Part shown: one piece after another, positions 28,680 through 36,504 of the stretch
Layout of the letters: every line of letters starts with the position of its first letter
Numbering within the stretch: the stretch's first letter is position 1
DNA from: Parapedobacter pyrenivorans
GTDB lineage: Bacteria > Bacteroidota > Bacteroidia > Sphingobacteriales > Sphingobacteriaceae
Length of the DNA stretch: 64,000 bases
Assembly (NCBI RefSeq): GCF_014636865.1
Contig: NZ_BMER01000002.1
Coordinates: 432,292-496,291, forward strand
Direction: 5' to 3'
Notes under the pieces: model-generated
Databases searched by the model: none
What the model was told of the DNA's origin: nothing
Seen by the model: only the letters and a program-made list of their open reading frames with translations
Position numbers and translations under genes: made by a program

Positions 28680-30304
28680 CCGTGAAGAAAAGTTATTTAT
28701 TAGCCCTATTTAGCGCCTTCCTTTTATGGTTGGCCTGGCCACCAATTCCCTATTCGTCGCCATTGCTTTGGGTGGCTTTTGTACCACTTTTACTCGCATT
28801 GGAGGCCGTAATGCGGGGCGATTACCGGAGAAAAGGTGCAAAAGTATTCCTCTTGGGTGGATTTACCGGACTTCTGTGGAATACAGCTTCCATCTACTGG
28901 GTGTTTAATGCGATGAATGCCGTAATGCCAGTATATGCAGCCGCATTCGTGTCGCTGATTCCATTCGGTCTAGCGGCGGTATTAATGGCACTTGCCTTCC
29001 GGTTGTATTACCAGTTACGCAAACGCTATCCGGTTGGATGGTCGCTCGCCGGACTGGTATGTTTTTGGCTAGCTTATGAGTACTTACACCAAACCTGGGA
29101 CCTGGCATTCCCTTGGATGACACTCGGCAATGGATTTGCAGGAACGCACCAGCTCGTGCAGTGGTATGAGTATACCGGTGTGTACGGTGGTACCGTATGG
29201 ATTTGGTTGAGCAATAGCTTGCTATTCCTGACTATCCTTTCTGCAAAGGACGGTTTCCGGCCTTTCCATCGCTATAAATTACTGGCGGGCCTTATCCTGC
29301 TGATTACCGTCCCTTCCGGCTGGTCGCTTTACCGCTATTCAGCCTACACAGAGCACGAAAATCCTGCGAACGTGGTTGTCGTTCAGCCGAATGTCGACCC
29401 ATATGGCAAATTCACATTCCTGACACCCGAATCGCAAATCGACAATCTTATTCAGCTGTCGGAATCCGCTGCCCAGACCAATACCGAATTTTTTATCTGG
29501 CCGGAGACAGCTATTGCCCGCCAAGGAGGATTTGACGAAGATCAGTTTTATGAACATCCGGTATTTTTACGCATTCAACAGTTTCTTCAACAGTATAAAA
29601 ATGGAAATGTGATTTCCGGGATCGAAGGCTATCGGATTTACAACACACCACAGACACCCACGACACGTGCGTACAATGGGGGCTATTACGACGCGTTTAA
29701 TTCCGCTGTCCTTATCGAAAACTCAGCCAAGCTTCAGTTCTATCACAAGTCCAAGTTAGTAGCCGGAGCCGAGCAGTTTCCCTTTGCCGGCGCGCTGGCT
29801 TTCATGAAGCCATTATTTGCCGGGTTCGGTGGTACGACAGGCAGCTACGGACGCCAGGATAAGCCGTCGGTGTTTTACGCCCAAAGTGGTATCGGGGCGG
29901 CTCCCGTAATCTGCTATGAATCGATCTGGGGCGACTACGTAGCCCGGTACATTGAAGAGGGTGCGCAATTTATCGCAATAGTCACCAACGATGGTTGGTG
30001 GGGCAATACGGCAGGCAAAGACCAACATTTGGCCTATGCCAAGTTGCGGGCCATTGAAACGCGTCGTTGGGTAGCCCGCTCGGCAAATACAGGCATCTCG
30101 GCCTTTATCAATCAGCGTGGTGATGTTGTGCAGAAGACCGAATGGTGGGTACCCACTGCCATCAAGCAGGATATCAACCTCAACGAAGAAATTACCTTTT
30201 ACGTCACAGCGGGTGACTATTTCGCTTATCTAGGATGTGCAGGAAGTTTGGTTTTCGGTATACTCATCATCGTTGGATTCGTAAAACGTAAAAATATTGG
30301 CTAA
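28676..30304 (+). CDS. lnt: Apolipoprotein N-acyltransferase
   Basis: A 542-residue inner-membrane enzyme that adds the third acyl chain to lipoproteins. Six to eight membrane helices precede a nitrilase-type domain. The catalytic triad is visible: Glu277 (WPETAI), Lys358 (YHKSKLV) and Cys413 (PVICYES). The GTG start at 28676 overlaps the previous stop; another GTG follows at 28682. A full-length Lnt fits the many lipoproteins in this window. Confidence 0.93.
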   Translation: MTVKKSYLLALFSAFLLWLAWPPIPYSSPLLWVAFVPLLLALEAVMRGDYRRKGAKVFLLGGFTGLLWNTASIYWVFNAMNAVMPVYAAAFVSLIPFGLAAVLMALAFRLYYQLRKRYPVGWSLAGLVCFWLAYEYLHQTWDLAFPWMTLGNGFAGTHQLVQWYEYTGVYGGTVWIWLSNSLLFLTILSAKDGFRPFHRYKLLAGLILLITVPSGWSLYRYSAYTEHENPANVVVVQPNVDPYGKFTFLTPESQIDNLIQLSESAAQTNTEFFIWPETAIARQGGFDEDQFYEHPVFLRIQQFLQQYKNGNVISGIEGYRIYNTPQTPTTRAYNGGYYDAFNSAVLIENSAKLQFYHKSKLVAGAEQFPFAGALAFMKPLFAGFGGTTGSYGRQDKPSVFYAQSGIGAAPVICYESIWGDYVARYIEEGAQFIAIVTNDGWWGNTAGKDQHLAYAKLRAIETRRWVARSANTGISAFINQRGDVVQKTEWWVPTAIKQDINLNEEITFYVTAGDYFAYLGCAGSLVFGILIIVGFVKRKNIG

Positions 30305-30309
30305 TTTTG
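30302..30309 (+). promoter_or_regulatory. ribE promoter -7 element overlapping the lnt stop codon
   Basis: TAATTTTG matches TAnnTTTG. Its first three bases are the lnt stop codon TAA. The ribE ATG is 6 bp downstream, so the message would be leaderless or nearly so. No -33 TTTG sits at the ideal distance. Confidence 0.4.
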
Positions 30310-30314
30310 CAAGT

Positions 30315-30902
30315 ATGTTTACCGGCATCATCGAAACGATCGGCGACGTAACCCATCTTCGCCAAGAAGAAGACAACTTTCATATCACGGTCACTTCTTC
30401 CCTATCAGACGAATTGAAAATCGACCAAAGTGTCTCACACAATGGTGTTTGTCTCACGGTGGTGGCATTATCGCCCGGCGAACATACGGTAACAGCCATC
30501 GCCGAAACCCTTCAAAAAAGTAATCTCGGAAATCTACAGGTGGGGAGCCGCATCAATCTCGAACGCTGCACGAAAGTGGGCGACCGACTGGATGGCCACA
30601 TCGTACAGGGGCACGTAGACCAGGTAGCACAGTGCGTCTCAGTAGCCGATCAGCGAGGCAGTTGGTTGTATACCTTCCAATACGATGACGCGTTGGGCAA
30701 TATCACGGTGGAAAAAGGATCTATCACAATCAACGGGATCAGTCTCACGGTAGTGGATGCACAGCGCAGCCGCTTTTCCGTTGCCATCATCCCCTACACA
30801 TATGAAAACACCAACCTCAAATGGGTCAATCCGGGAGATACCGTTAACCTCGAATTCGATATCATCGGCAAGTACGTGGCGCGGATGATGGAACTGAGGT
30901 AA
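30315..30902 (+). CDS. ribE: Riboflavin synthase
   Basis: A 195-residue enzyme that dismutates two 6,7-dimethyl-8-ribityllumazine molecules to riboflavin. It consists of two lumazine-binding beta-barrel repeats. The N-terminal MFTGIIE is the family start, and each repeat carries an NGVCLTV or NGISLTV motif. The C-terminal helix for trimer formation is present. The ORF is open to 30297, but 30315 matches the conserved start. Confidence 0.95.
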   Translation: MFTGIIETIGDVTHLRQEEDNFHITVTSSLSDELKIDQSVSHNGVCLTVVALSPGEHTVTAIAETLQKSNLGNLQVGSRINLERCTKVGDRLDGHIVQGHVDQVAQCVSVADQRGSWLYTFQYDDALGNITVEKGSITINGISLTVVDAQRSRFSVAIIPYTYENTNLKWVNPGDTVNLEFDIIGKYVARMMELR

Positions 30903-30913
30903 TCGACCAAATA

Positions 30914-31747
30914 TCATTTCTCATTACCAGGTAGACTGATAATCCGCATCTCCTGTTGAGGAAACGGAATTGCAATGTCATTGGCATCGAAAGCTAATTT
31001 AATGCGTTCAAAATTATCGTGGTACACTTCCCAGTATTTTTCTTTCGGCGCCCATGCCCTAATGACCAGGTTGACCGAGCTGGCAGCCAAATCTGCCACC
31101 AAGACTTCCGGTTTGGGTGAATCGAGTATCCGTTCATCACTCGTCAGCAACTGTAAGGCAACTTCTCGCGCCTGTGTAATGTTCGACTCATACGAAATGC
31201 CGATCTGGTATTCGATCCTCCTTTTCGTGATGCTTGAATAATTGGTAATCACCGAGTTGGCCAACGGACCATTAGGTGCAAATACAGCAATCCCCTCCGC
31301 AGTGCGCATGGTCGTATAAAGAATGTCGATCTTTTCGACGGTGCCCGACGCACCGGACGCACTGCTCACATAGTCGCCTACGCGGAACGGGCGAAACAAC
31401 AGAATCAATACCCCACCGGCGAAATTGGACAAACTGCCCTGCAGCGCCAACCCAATGGAAAGACTCGCCGCGCCCAATACCGCTATAAACGATGTCGTTT
31501 GGATACCAACCATCGAAGCTACAGTGATGATCAGCATGGTGTATAGGGTGAATTTGACGATGCTGGATACAAAATCACGCAGTGAAAGGTCGACGTTACG
31601 TCGCTCAAACCGTTTGCGAATAATCCGCAGGATCAGCCGAATCAGCCAAGTGCCCGCAACGAGCAGGAAGATAGCGAGTAAAATGCTGGGTATCTTCAGT
31701 AATGTTGCTTCGACAATGCGATCCAATGCGAGTTCCAGCTTTTCCAT
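30914..31747 (-). CDS. Small-conductance mechanosensitive channel (MscS family)
   Basis: A 277-residue inner-membrane channel with three N-terminal helices. The pore-lining TM3 is the Gly/Ala-rich AVLGAASLSIGLALQG. A beta domain (DYVSSASGASGTVEKIDI) and a C-terminal alpha/beta domain follow. It would release solutes on osmotic downshock. It converges with ribE and is divergent from xerD. Confidence 0.88.
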   Translation of the reverse strand: MEKLELALDRIVEATLLKIPSILLAIFLLVAGTWLIRLILRIIRKRFERRNVDLSLRDFVSSIVKFTLYTMLIITVASMVGIQTTSFIAVLGAASLSIGLALQGSLSNFAGGVLILLFRPFRVGDYVSSASGASGTVEKIDILYTTMRTAEGIAVFAPNGPLANSVITNYSSITKRRIEYQIGISYESNITQAREVALQLLTSDERILDSPKPEVLVADLAASSVNLVIRAWAPKEKYWEVYHDNFERIKLAFDANDIAIPFPQQEMRIISLPGNEK

Positions 31748-31761
31748 ATGCCGTAAACTTA

Positions 31762-31815
31762 GCTAAAGTTGTTTCGAATTACAAACAAAATTACGCTTAA
31801 AAAAACAACTTTAGC
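31762..31815. promoter_or_regulatory. 13-bp perfect inverted repeat between MscS gene and xerD
   Basis: GCTAAAGTTGTTT (31762-31774) and AAACAACTTTAGC (31803-31815) are exact reverse complements separated by 28 bp. The spacer contains a minus-strand -7 element TAATTTTG (31786-31793) for the MscS gene. Each arm also contains a -7-like sequence. Confidence 0.5.
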
Positions 31816-31872
31816 GGTCTCTCCGCTTCCGCTGAGCGAAAACTTTTGCAGCGGAAAATTAGTGAATATTGT

Positions 31873-31880
31873 TACTTTTG
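31873..31880 (+). promoter_or_regulatory. xerD promoter -7 element TACTTTTG
   Basis: TACTTTTG matches TAnnTTTG, with TTTTG at 31844-31848 as a possible -33 element 24 bp upstream. A 7-bp inverted repeat TTCCGCT/AGCGGAA (31827-31856) overlaps the -33 region. Confidence 0.4.
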
Positions 31881-31920
31881 TACGTATGGCTGCTCGATTT
31901 TTTTGTATCGAGCCAATGGA

Positions 31921-32814
31921 ATGGACTGGAAGACCGCGATCAACGATTTCAAAAACTACCTCCAATTGGAGCGGGCCATGTCGATCAATACCGTGGATGC
32001 CTACCTCAACGACCTCACCAAATTGCAGCAGTTTGCGGATCCAAGAAGCCTTTCACCCGCCGAAATCACTTCCAAGGATTTGCAGGAATTCCTAGCATGG
32101 ATAAACGGATTTGGCCTATCGGCATACAGCCAGGCACGTATTCTTTCGGGTATCAAAACATTTTACCTGTTTATGAGCCTTGAGCATGGCTTACTTGAAA
32201 ATCCTACCGCGCTTATCGAGGCCCCACGCTTGGGAAGGAAGATGCCCGATGTACTCAATATCAAGGAAATAGATCGTCTTATTGATGCTATCGATCTTTC
32301 AATGCCGGAAGGCATGCGTAACAAAACAATGTTGGAAGTACTGTATGGCTGCGGGCTGCGGGTGAGCGAGTTGGTTGGCCTCAAGGTATCCAATCTCTTC
32401 TTGGATGTGGAATTCATCAAAGTAGAGGGCAAAGGAAGCAAAGAGCGGCTGGTACCGATCGGTACCCAGGCAATCAAACACCTCTGTATCTATCTAAATG
32501 AAGTGCGCGTGCATCAGAAAATCAAATCCGGATACGAAGATTTTGTATTCCTCAACCGTCGGGGCGCGTCCCTCACTCGTGTTATGGTATTTATTATCAT
32601 TCGGGATCTGGCAAATAAAATCGGACTTAAAAAGAAAATTAGTCCGCACACCTTTCGCCACTCGTTTGCCACCCATCTTGTGGAAGGCGGAGCCGACTTA
32701 CGCGCCGTACAGGAAATGTTGGGCCATGAAAGCATCACCACCACCGAGATTTATACCCATGTAGACCGCGATTACCTCCAATCGGTTATTACGCAATACC
32801 ACCCCCGCTCCTAG
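31921..32814 (+). CDS. xerD: Site-specific tyrosine recombinase XerD
   Basis: A 297-residue tyrosine recombinase that resolves chromosome dimers with XerC at dif. The N-terminal SAM-like core-binding domain spans 1-100. The catalytic residues are all present: Arg147 (GCGLRVSE), Lys171 (GKGSKER), His243 and Arg246 (HTFRH), His269 (LGHES) and Tyr278 (IYTHVD). Length is exactly the Xer type, not that of a phage integrase. The start at 31921 matches the family; the frame is open upstream to 31846. Confidence 0.9.
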   Translation: MDWKTAINDFKNYLQLERAMSINTVDAYLNDLTKLQQFADPRSLSPAEITSKDLQEFLAWINGFGLSAYSQARILSGIKTFYLFMSLEHGLLENPTALIEAPRLGRKMPDVLNIKEIDRLIDAIDLSMPEGMRNKTMLEVLYGCGLRVSELVGLKVSNLFLDVEFIKVEGKGSKERLVPIGTQAIKHLCIYLNEVRVHQKIKSGYEDFVFLNRRGASLTRVMVFIIIRDLANKIGLKKKISPHTFRHSFATHLVEGGADLRAVQEMLGHESITTTEIYTHVDRDYLQSVITQYHPRS

Positions 32815-32833
32815 CTCAGTGTCCGTTTATCAT

Positions 32834-32846
32834 TGGTAATTTACCA
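32834..32846. promoter_or_regulatory. Palindrome TGGTAA-T-TTACCA
   Basis: A perfect 13-bp odd palindrome in the short gap between xerD and the TonB receptor gene, about 20 bp before the larger dyad. It could be a second operator or a weak xerD terminator; there is no T run. Confidence 0.3.
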
Positions 32847-32865
32847 TTCACGTAACAATTAAATA

Positions 32866-32906
32866 AACATTGTTGCATTTAATTTGTTTATTAAAGCAAC
32901 AATGTT
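32866..32906. promoter_or_regulatory. Long dyad overlapping the TonB receptor promoter
   Basis: AACATTGTTGC (32866-32876) pairs with GCAACAATGTT (32896-32906). Inside these, TTTAAT (32878-32883) pairs with ATTAAA (32890-32895), leaving one unpaired base and a 6-nt centre. The promoter -33 TTTG (32883-32886) lies in that centre and the -7 TATTTTTG (32908-32915) starts just after the right arm, 21 bp away. A protein bound here would cover the promoter. Confidence 0.55.
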
Positions 32907-32934
32907 GTATTTTTGGAGCATCAATAATGCGGCT

Positions 32935-35262
32935 TTGATACGAATAAAAAAAATACTAGCAACAATACCACTTTTCTTAGCGATTACTTTGGGATATTCC
33001 CAGACGGAAAAATGCACACAGACGATCCGGGGCCGGGTAGTAGACAGCGATACGCAGCTTCCCTTATCGGGTGTAACGTTGAAAATCACTCCGGGCACAC
33101 AGCAGCTTCTTTCCGATGGACATGGTTATTTCCGCTTTTCACAGCTCTGCAGCGGTATCCAATATGCGATTACCGCTACCAGTGTAGGTTTTGATAGCCT
33201 CATCACGGATGTTACCCCTACGGATGACAACATGATCACCCTGCAACTTCATCACGGACACATCCTTCTGCACGACGTGGATGTCGTTGGTCATCAGCAG
33301 GCCGTGGTTACGGCCAACCCGGTACGGACGGTCTCCCGTGAGCAGGTCTCACAGGTGCAGGGAAAAACGTTGGCCGACATTTTCAATACCCTACCGGGGG
33401 TCAGCATGCTGCAAACCGGCACAACGATTGCGAAACCGGTCATCAATGGCATGCACAGCAATCGCATTCTCATTCTCAATAACGGCATCCGCCAGGAGGG
33501 ACAGCAGTGGGGCAGCGAGCATGCACCGGAGATCGACCCATTTGTTGCTAAGGATTTCAAACTGATCAAAGGTGCGGAGGGAGTCCGCTATGGTGCGGAT
33601 GCCATCGGTGGTGTTATCATTACCTCACCCTCACCCCTACCCATCGACCCCCATTTGTCCGGCGAGCTAAACACCAGCTATCAGACCAATGGCCGGGGCG
33701 CAGTGCTGTCGGGCATGCTGCAATCAGGAGTCAATGCGCTACCCGGGCTATCTTGGCGGATACAGGGCACTGCCAAGCGGAGCGGTAACGTACGTACGGC
33801 CGACTATTACCTGGGTAACACCGGACTGGCCGAGTATAACGGCTCCGCTGCGCTGCGCTATAGCCTGCCCCAATCTGTCTTCGATGCCTATTACAGTCGT
33901 TTCTATACGTCAGTCGGTATTTTCACGGGGGCGCATGTTGGCACCCTCGATGATATCCAAGCCCGCGTGGAGGCAGGTAGGCCTTTCGAGACCTATCCCT
34001 TTACCTATCACATCGATGTTCCCCGCCAGCGTGTCACCCATGATCTTGGCAAATTAAAGTGGCACCGGGATTATACGGACGGCGGCAGTTCGGACATCCA
34101 ATACGGTGTGCAGCGCAACCACCGCCAGGAATATGACATCCGCCGCGGGGGCAGGGATGCTTTGCCGATGCTGGACATGGTGCTTACCACCCAAACGCTG
34201 GATGCAAATTACCAAACACCGCTTTACAAAAACTGGCGCACCCAAGTGGGCACAAACCTTACGCTGCAAGTCAACAACAATGTCCCCGGCACGCTGAATA
34301 CGCCGCTTATCCCCAATTATGACAGTTTCGTCGGTGGGCTTTTCGCCATCCAACGGCTCATCAAGGAAACACACGAGTGGGAATTGGGCATCCGCTATGA
34401 TTTCAAGACCTTTGATGCCGCCGGTTTTGATAAATACCAGAACTTATATGGTGGTCAACGTGATTTTCACAACATAAGCGGTTCCTTCGGTGGTGTTTGG
34501 CACCCAGCAACGGAATGGCAACTGCGCAGCAACATCGGCCTTGCATGGCGTGCTCCAAATGCCAATGAACTGTATAGCAACGGACTGCACCATGGCGCCG
34601 CGCTCTACGAGATCGGAGACGCGAAGCTGAGCAGCGAACAGGGATACAAATGGGTCGTCAGTCCATCCTATGCAAACGGTGCAGTGACTGTCGACCTCGA
34701 CCTCTATGCACAATTCATCAATGACTATATCTACGCACAGCCCTCGCCCGGCGAATTCTTACAGACTATCCGGGGCACGTTTCCCGTATTCCGATATAAG
34801 CAGGCCGATGCTACTTTTTTCGGCGCAGATCTCTCGCTGCACTACCGCGTATTCAAAAGACTGGATTATCAGCTGAATGCATCAGTCGTCCGTGCCCGTG
34901 ATGTAACCAACAATGGCTATCTGCCCTATATTCCATCCGACCGGTTTGACCATCGCTTGCGTTGGCAACTGCCGATAAACAGCGAGGTGGTCAGCAACAC
35001 GTATTTAACATTTGCACACCAATGGGTGCTGGAGCAAAATCGATATGAATCCGGCACGGACTATGCGCCACCACCTCCTGCCTATCATGTCTTCGCACTG
35101 TATGCAGGTAGTCAACTTGCTTTAGGTAATCACCCGTTGGAAGCAGGCGTATCCATCAACAATTTGTTCAACACGCTTTACAAGGAATACATGAACCGGT
35201 TCCGCTATTATAGTCATGGCCTGGGCCGGGAGGTCAGTATCCGATTGTCTTACTCATTTTAA
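32935..35262 (+). CDS. TonB-dependent outer membrane receptor
   Basis: A TonB receptor of about 776 residues. From the TTG at 32935 it opens with a clean signal peptide (MIRIKKILATIPLF to GYSQ). A carboxypeptidase-D-like domain (about 30-110), the plug (about 125-235, GMHSNRILILNNGIRQEG) and a barrel ending in EVSIRLSYSF follow. The only in-frame ATG nearby (32902) lies upstream of the predicted transcription start, so TTG 32935 is preferred. A His-rich stretch (LHHGHILLHDVDVVGHQQ) and the His/Asp-rich partner lipoprotein suggest metal uptake, possibly zinc or copper; this is inference. Confidence 0.87.
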   Translation: MIRIKKILATIPLFLAITLGYSQTEKCTQTIRGRVVDSDTQLPLSGVTLKITPGTQQLLSDGHGYFRFSQLCSGIQYAITATSVGFDSLITDVTPTDDNMITLQLHHGHILLHDVDVVGHQQAVVTANPVRTVSREQVSQVQGKTLADIFNTLPGVSMLQTGTTIAKPVINGMHSNRILILNNGIRQEGQQWGSEHAPEIDPFVAKDFKLIKGAEGVRYGADAIGGVIITSPSPLPIDPHLSGELNTSYQTNGRGAVLSGMLQSGVNALPGLSWRIQGTAKRSGNVRTADYYLGNTGLAEYNGSAALRYSLPQSVFDAYYSRFYTSVGIFTGAHVGTLDDIQARVEAGRPFETYPFTYHIDVPRQRVTHDLGKLKWHRDYTDGGSSDIQYGVQRNHRQEYDIRRGGRDALPMLDMVLTTQTLDANYQTPLYKNWRTQVGTNLTLQVNNNVPGTLNTPLIPNYDSFVGGLFAIQRLIKETHEWELGIRYDFKTFDAAGFDKYQNLYGGQRDFHNISGSFGGVWHPATEWQLRSNIGLAWRAPNANELYSNGLHHGAALYEIGDAKLSSEQGYKWVVSPSYANGAVTVDLDLYAQFINDYIYAQPSPGEFLQTIRGTFPVFRYKQADATFFGADLSLHYRVFKRLDYQLNASVVRARDVTNNGYLPYIPSDRFDHRLRWQLPINSEVVSNTYLTFAHQWVLEQNRYESGTDYAPPPPAYHVFALYAGSQLALGNHPLEAGVSINNLFNTLYKEYMNRFRYYSHGLGREVSIRLSYSF

Positions 35263-35284
35263 CCATAATTTAATCGCATCCGTA

Positions 35285-35908
35285 ATGAAACACTCCCTCA
35301 GAACCCTATCTATCGCGCTTCTATCACTGGGATTTTTGGCATTTGCCACGTCTTGCAGCAAAGATGACCCGGAACCCGAAATCCCCCAAGAAGAAATCAA
35401 GTCGGCAACATTGACATTTACAGAAGTTGAATGGCATGATGATGGCGCCCACGACCTGGAAAATCCGGAAATCATTAACGTTACGTTTGACGAGAGCGGG
35501 TTGCCCCCGGTAGGCACACACCTACACCTAGATGCGGGAAAAACGTATCGCCTGACACTGAGCACCACGGATTTCGCAGGCCGTGAAGGCGCCGAACAGG
35601 AATTCCTGGACGAATCCGACATCCACCAGCTGTTCTTTCTTGGCGCGCCGGCGGGTGTATTTGACTATCAATATGCCGACCCTGACAACAAGCAAGTAGG
35701 TGTAACGGGCTACTTGCATGTGCTGAAGCCATCAGACTCGTTTGTGTTTAACGTCATCCTGCGTCACTTAAATAAAGGGGTAAAAGCCAACATCACAGCC
35801 GACGATTGGAACAACCCCAACTACCTCCAATTCAGTGGAGCAAACGACCTTGACCTTAAGGTTGAAGTCCACGTAGTTGATGGCGATCACGACGGCGACG
35901 ATCATTAA
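35285..35908 (+). CDS. Lipoprotein with His/Asp-rich C-terminus, partner of the TonB receptor
   Basis: A 207-residue lipoprotein with lipobox ATSC at the end of a 20-residue signal peptide. The mature part is acidic, and histidines recur (EWHDDGAHD, THLHLDAG, ILRHLNKG). The last residues are HVVDGDHDGDDH, a likely metal-binding tail. It follows the receptor stop by 22 bp and is closed by a terminator, so the two form a unit. No catalytic motif is seen; capture of a metal ion or metal complex at the cell surface is the best guess. Confidence 0.75.
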   Translation: MKHSLRTLSIALLSLGFLAFATSCSKDDPEPEIPQEEIKSATLTFTEVEWHDDGAHDLENPEIINVTFDESGLPPVGTHLHLDAGKTYRLTLSTTDFAGREGAEQEFLDESDIHQLFFLGAPAGVFDYQYADPDNKQVGVTGYLHVLKPSDSFVFNVILRHLNKGVKANITADDWNNPNYLQFSGANDLDLKVEVHVVDGDHDGDDH

Positions 35909-35925
35909 TTGACTCACGATCCAAG

Positions 35926-35971
35926 GACGATGCCGAATCCTGACAAAGGTTATTCGGCATCGTCTTTTTTT
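35926..35971 (+). terminator. Rho-independent terminator overlapping the bcp 3' end
   Basis: A perfect 13-bp stem GACGATGCCGAAT/ATTCGGCATCGTC with a 13-nt loop, followed by seven T. The right arm lies inside the last codons of the convergent peroxiredoxin gene. There is no T run on the minus side, so it serves only the TonB receptor unit. Confidence 0.85.
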
Positions 35972-36504
35972 AAGAACGCCAATACCTTGTCGTTGTGTTC
36001 CGTGGCATTCATCAGCGCCCGGTATTTAAACACAAGCTTTCCGTCCAAACCCACGACAAACGTCTCCCGTCCAGTAAGGAAAAGTACATTTTTAACACCG
36101 AATTGCTTCAATACCCGGTTACCGGGATCGCTGAGCAAGGTAAAAGGCAATCTGTGCTTTTCAGCAAATGCCTTATGGCTTTCCACAGTACCTGAATTGA
36201 CACCAATGACCATTGCGCCCGCATCGGTGTAGTCGGCAAAACTATCGCGGAACGCACAGGCTTCTTTGGTGCAGCCCGGGCTTTCATCCTTCGGATAAAA
36301 ATAAATCACCAATTTCTTTTTACCGATATATTCCGCGATATCAATATCACGACCATCTTGGTCTTTCAACGTAAAGTGGGGCACTTCATCCCCGATGTCA
36401 AACGTTTCCATCGAATTGCTTTTTTTGTTGCTTTCCTGCGCACAGGCCATTACTACGCCGAATGACACCATGATCATCAGAGCGGCTTTCAGCAGTTTAT
36501 TCAC
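35950..36504 (-). CDS. bcp: Exported lipoprotein peroxiredoxin (Bcp/PrxQ type)
   Basis: A thiol peroxidase of about 184 residues. The active site GCTKEAC carries the peroxidatic Cys and, five residues on, the resolving Cys, the PrxQ/Bcp arrangement; the FYPKDESPGC context is typical. Unusually it has an N-terminal signal peptide with lipobox (VVMAC), so it is probably attached to the membrane outside the cytoplasm. The GTG at 36504 gives a clean signal peptide; an ATG at 36528 is possible. It is the last gene of the ispE-ydeI-bcp unit and overlaps ydeI by 8 bp. Confidence 0.87.
   Translation of the reverse strand: MNKLLKAALMIMVSFGVVMACAQESNKKSNSMETFDIGDEVPHFTLKDQDGRDIDIAEYIGKKKLVIYFYPKDESPGCTKEACAFRDSFADYTDAGAMVIGVNSGTVESHKAFAEKHRLPFTLLSDPGNRVLKQFGVKNVLFLTGRETFVVGLDGKLVFKYRALMNATEHNDKVLAFLKKDDAE

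Noticed and set aside
31921-32814. Integrase of a mobile element
   Set aside because: Length and motif layout are those of housekeeping XerC/D, and no element ends or cargo genes flank it.
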